A DNA stretch of 44,029 bases from Acinetobacter sp. (GTDB lineage Bacteria > Pseudomonadota > Gammaproteobacteria > Pseudomonadales > Moraxellaceae), in assembly GCA_030152605.1 (NCBI GenBank), contig JASLJB010000101.1, positions 1 to 44,029 on the forward strand, given 5' to 3'. Under the pieces are notes generated by a model. That model had not been told where the DNA came from and did not search any database. It was given only the letters and a program-made list of their open reading frames with translations. A program made the translations under genes and the position numbers. Shown here piece after piece: positions 43,163 to 44,029 of the stretch. Numbering within the stretch: position 1 is the stretch's first letter; every line of letters starts with the position of its first letter.

Positions 43163-44029
43163 TTATGCGGGTTCGGTTGCTGTTTTATTCACCGCTTCAC
43201 GCGCGCTATGTTCAGTCTCGAGCACAAACTCAACCCGCGCTGTGACCGCACACATCAGTTCATAGCCGACGGTATTCGAGCTTGCTGCAACATCATCGAT
43301 CGGCAAGATTGCCCCCGTGACCGAGCTTCCCCATAGCACCACTTCATCACCGATTTCGGCATCCGGGATCGGGCTCAGATCGACTGCCAACATATCCATG
43401 CTGACACGACCAATGGTCCGCGTGCGGATGCCATTGACCAATACCGGTGTACCAGTCGGGGAAATACGTTGATAACCATCGGCATAGCCGCAGGCTACAA
43501 TCCCGATCTTCATCGCATTCGAGGCGGTGAAGTTTGAACCATAACCCACGGTTTCATCGGCACTCAGCTCTTGGATCGAGATCAGCTCACTGCGTAAACT
43601 CATGCTCGGTTGTAGATCCCAGTCCTGAATCGAATGACTTGGATAGTCCGGTGAACTGCCATACAGCATGATGCCGCCACGGACCACATCGGAGTGTAGG
43701 GCGGCAGTCGCTGATGGCGCTTGAGCGACTGCGCTCAACTGCTCCGTACCACTGCGTTGAGAGTTGTGCGTCTGGGAGTTGGGTGCATGATGACGCAGAA
43801 TCGCGGCACTGTTACTGACCGAACGTTGTCCCGGCAGGTCTGCAATGGTCGCTTCAAAGACTTCAAGTTGATAGTCGATGCCACGTGCGCCTAAGCGCAT
43901 GCCATCGGCATCGGAAAAATGCGTCATGTGCGTGATGCTGCTGACATGATCGAGTGCATCTAAGCGTTGCCACACGGCGCGGTAGTCGCTCGGCCTAAAA
44001 CCTAGGCGATTCATACCACTGTTCATTTT
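43163..44029 (-). CDS. alr: Alanine racemase, C-terminal part (5' end outside window)
   Basis: PLP-dependent enzyme converting L- to D-alanine for peptidoglycan or for D-alanine catabolism (a DadX-type role cannot be excluded). The visible 289 codons begin within KMNSGMNRLGF of the PLP barrel and include SVSNSAAIL, RGGIMLYG, the second catalytic Tyr in VGYGSNF, ACGYADGYQR and VSMDML. Reading continues beyond 44029, so the start and PLP-lysine are not in the window. Between SNSAAIL and VRGGIMLYG there are about 35 extra Ser/Gln/Ala-rich residues where usual alanine racemases have about ten. Confidence 0.93.
   Translation of the reverse strand, partial: KMNSGMNRLGFRPSDYRAVWQRLDALDHVSSITHMTHFSDADGMRLGARGIDYQLEVFEATIADLPGQRSVSNSAAILRHHAPNSQTHNSQRSGTEQLSAVAQAPSATAALHSDVVRGGIMLYGSSPDYPSHSIQDWDLQPSMSLRSELISIQELSADETVGYGSNFTASNAMKIGIVACGYADGYQRISPTGTPVLVNGIRTRTIGRVSMDMLAVDLSPIPDAEIGDEVVLWGSSVTGAILPIDDVAASSNTVGYELMCAVTARVEFVLETEHSAREAVNKTATEPA

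Noticed and set aside
1..44029. CRISPR array or prophage
   Set aside because: No regularly spaced identical repeats and no cas, integrase, terminase or capsid genes were seen; VgrG resembles phage spike proteins but belongs to type VI secretion here.

Overview
The window looks like chromosomal DNA of an Acinetobacter-type gammaproteobacterium (Moraxellaceae). This rests on overall protein resemblance (VgrG/Rhs style, a two-domain polyphosphate:AMP phosphotransferase, a DUF2132 protein, NodT-type efflux) and on codon usage; the species cannot be told from sequence alone. Base composition changes sharply: the efflux operon and housekeeping genes are moderately GC-rich, while the region from about 8.85 to 14.5 kb is AT-rich and visibly rearranged.

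Layout. (1) 33-743: aspartate/glutamate racemase, reverse strand. (2) 0.95-14.3 kb: a type VI secretion effector island with vgrG, a full-length rhs gene ending in a variable toxin-like tip, a small membrane protein in the immunity position, and then a graveyard of displaced rhs tips. Copy B (from 10136) is frameshifted but still carries a second tip and a second small membrane protein. Copy C (12612-13073) is broken by a frameshift and a stop codon. A wrecked Sel1-repeat gene and an intact Sel1-repeat lipoprotein gene lie among them. (3) 14476-16008: polyphosphate:AMP phosphotransferase, reverse, followed by an 850-bp AT-rich gap with inverted repeats. (4) 16855-24173: a five-gene operon of TetR regulator, NodT-like outer-membrane lipoprotein, HlyD-like adaptor, RbbA-like double-ATPase/permease and YhhJ-like permease, forming a complete tripartite exporter. 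(5) 24304-25938: Na+/phosphate symporter family protein; 26034-27080 reverse: uncharacterised membrane protein. (6) 27592-28848 reverse: a pair of SMR transporters and a MarR regulator, with a shared putative operator upstream of both the pumps and the regulator. (7) 29388-40796: a catabolic cluster of aldehyde dehydrogenase, SDR, a 2-oxoacid dehydrogenase complex with fused E1 alpha-beta plus E2 and E3, a vestigial MFS tail, an intact MHS-family MFS transporter, an AroE-like dehydrogenase, a second SDR and a convergent GntR/FCD regulator. (8) 41148-44029: a J-domain-like coiled-coil protein, a DUF2132 gene flanked by two copies of the 3' part of tRNA-Gly, the intact tRNA-Gly(GCC), and a partial alanine racemase.

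How the parts work together. The vgrG-rhs unit would deliver a polymorphic toxin into neighbouring cells, with the following membrane protein protecting the producer; the orphan tips are a reservoir for toxin swapping or its debris. The catabolic cluster appears to import an organic acid (MFS), oxidise it through alcohol, aldehyde and 2-oxoacid stages (SDRs, AroE-like enzyme, aldehyde dehydrogenase) and convert the 2-oxoacid to an acyl-CoA (E1-E2-E3) under GntR control; the substrate is unknown. The two most novel candidates are the toxin tips with small membrane immunity proteins and this catabolic cluster.
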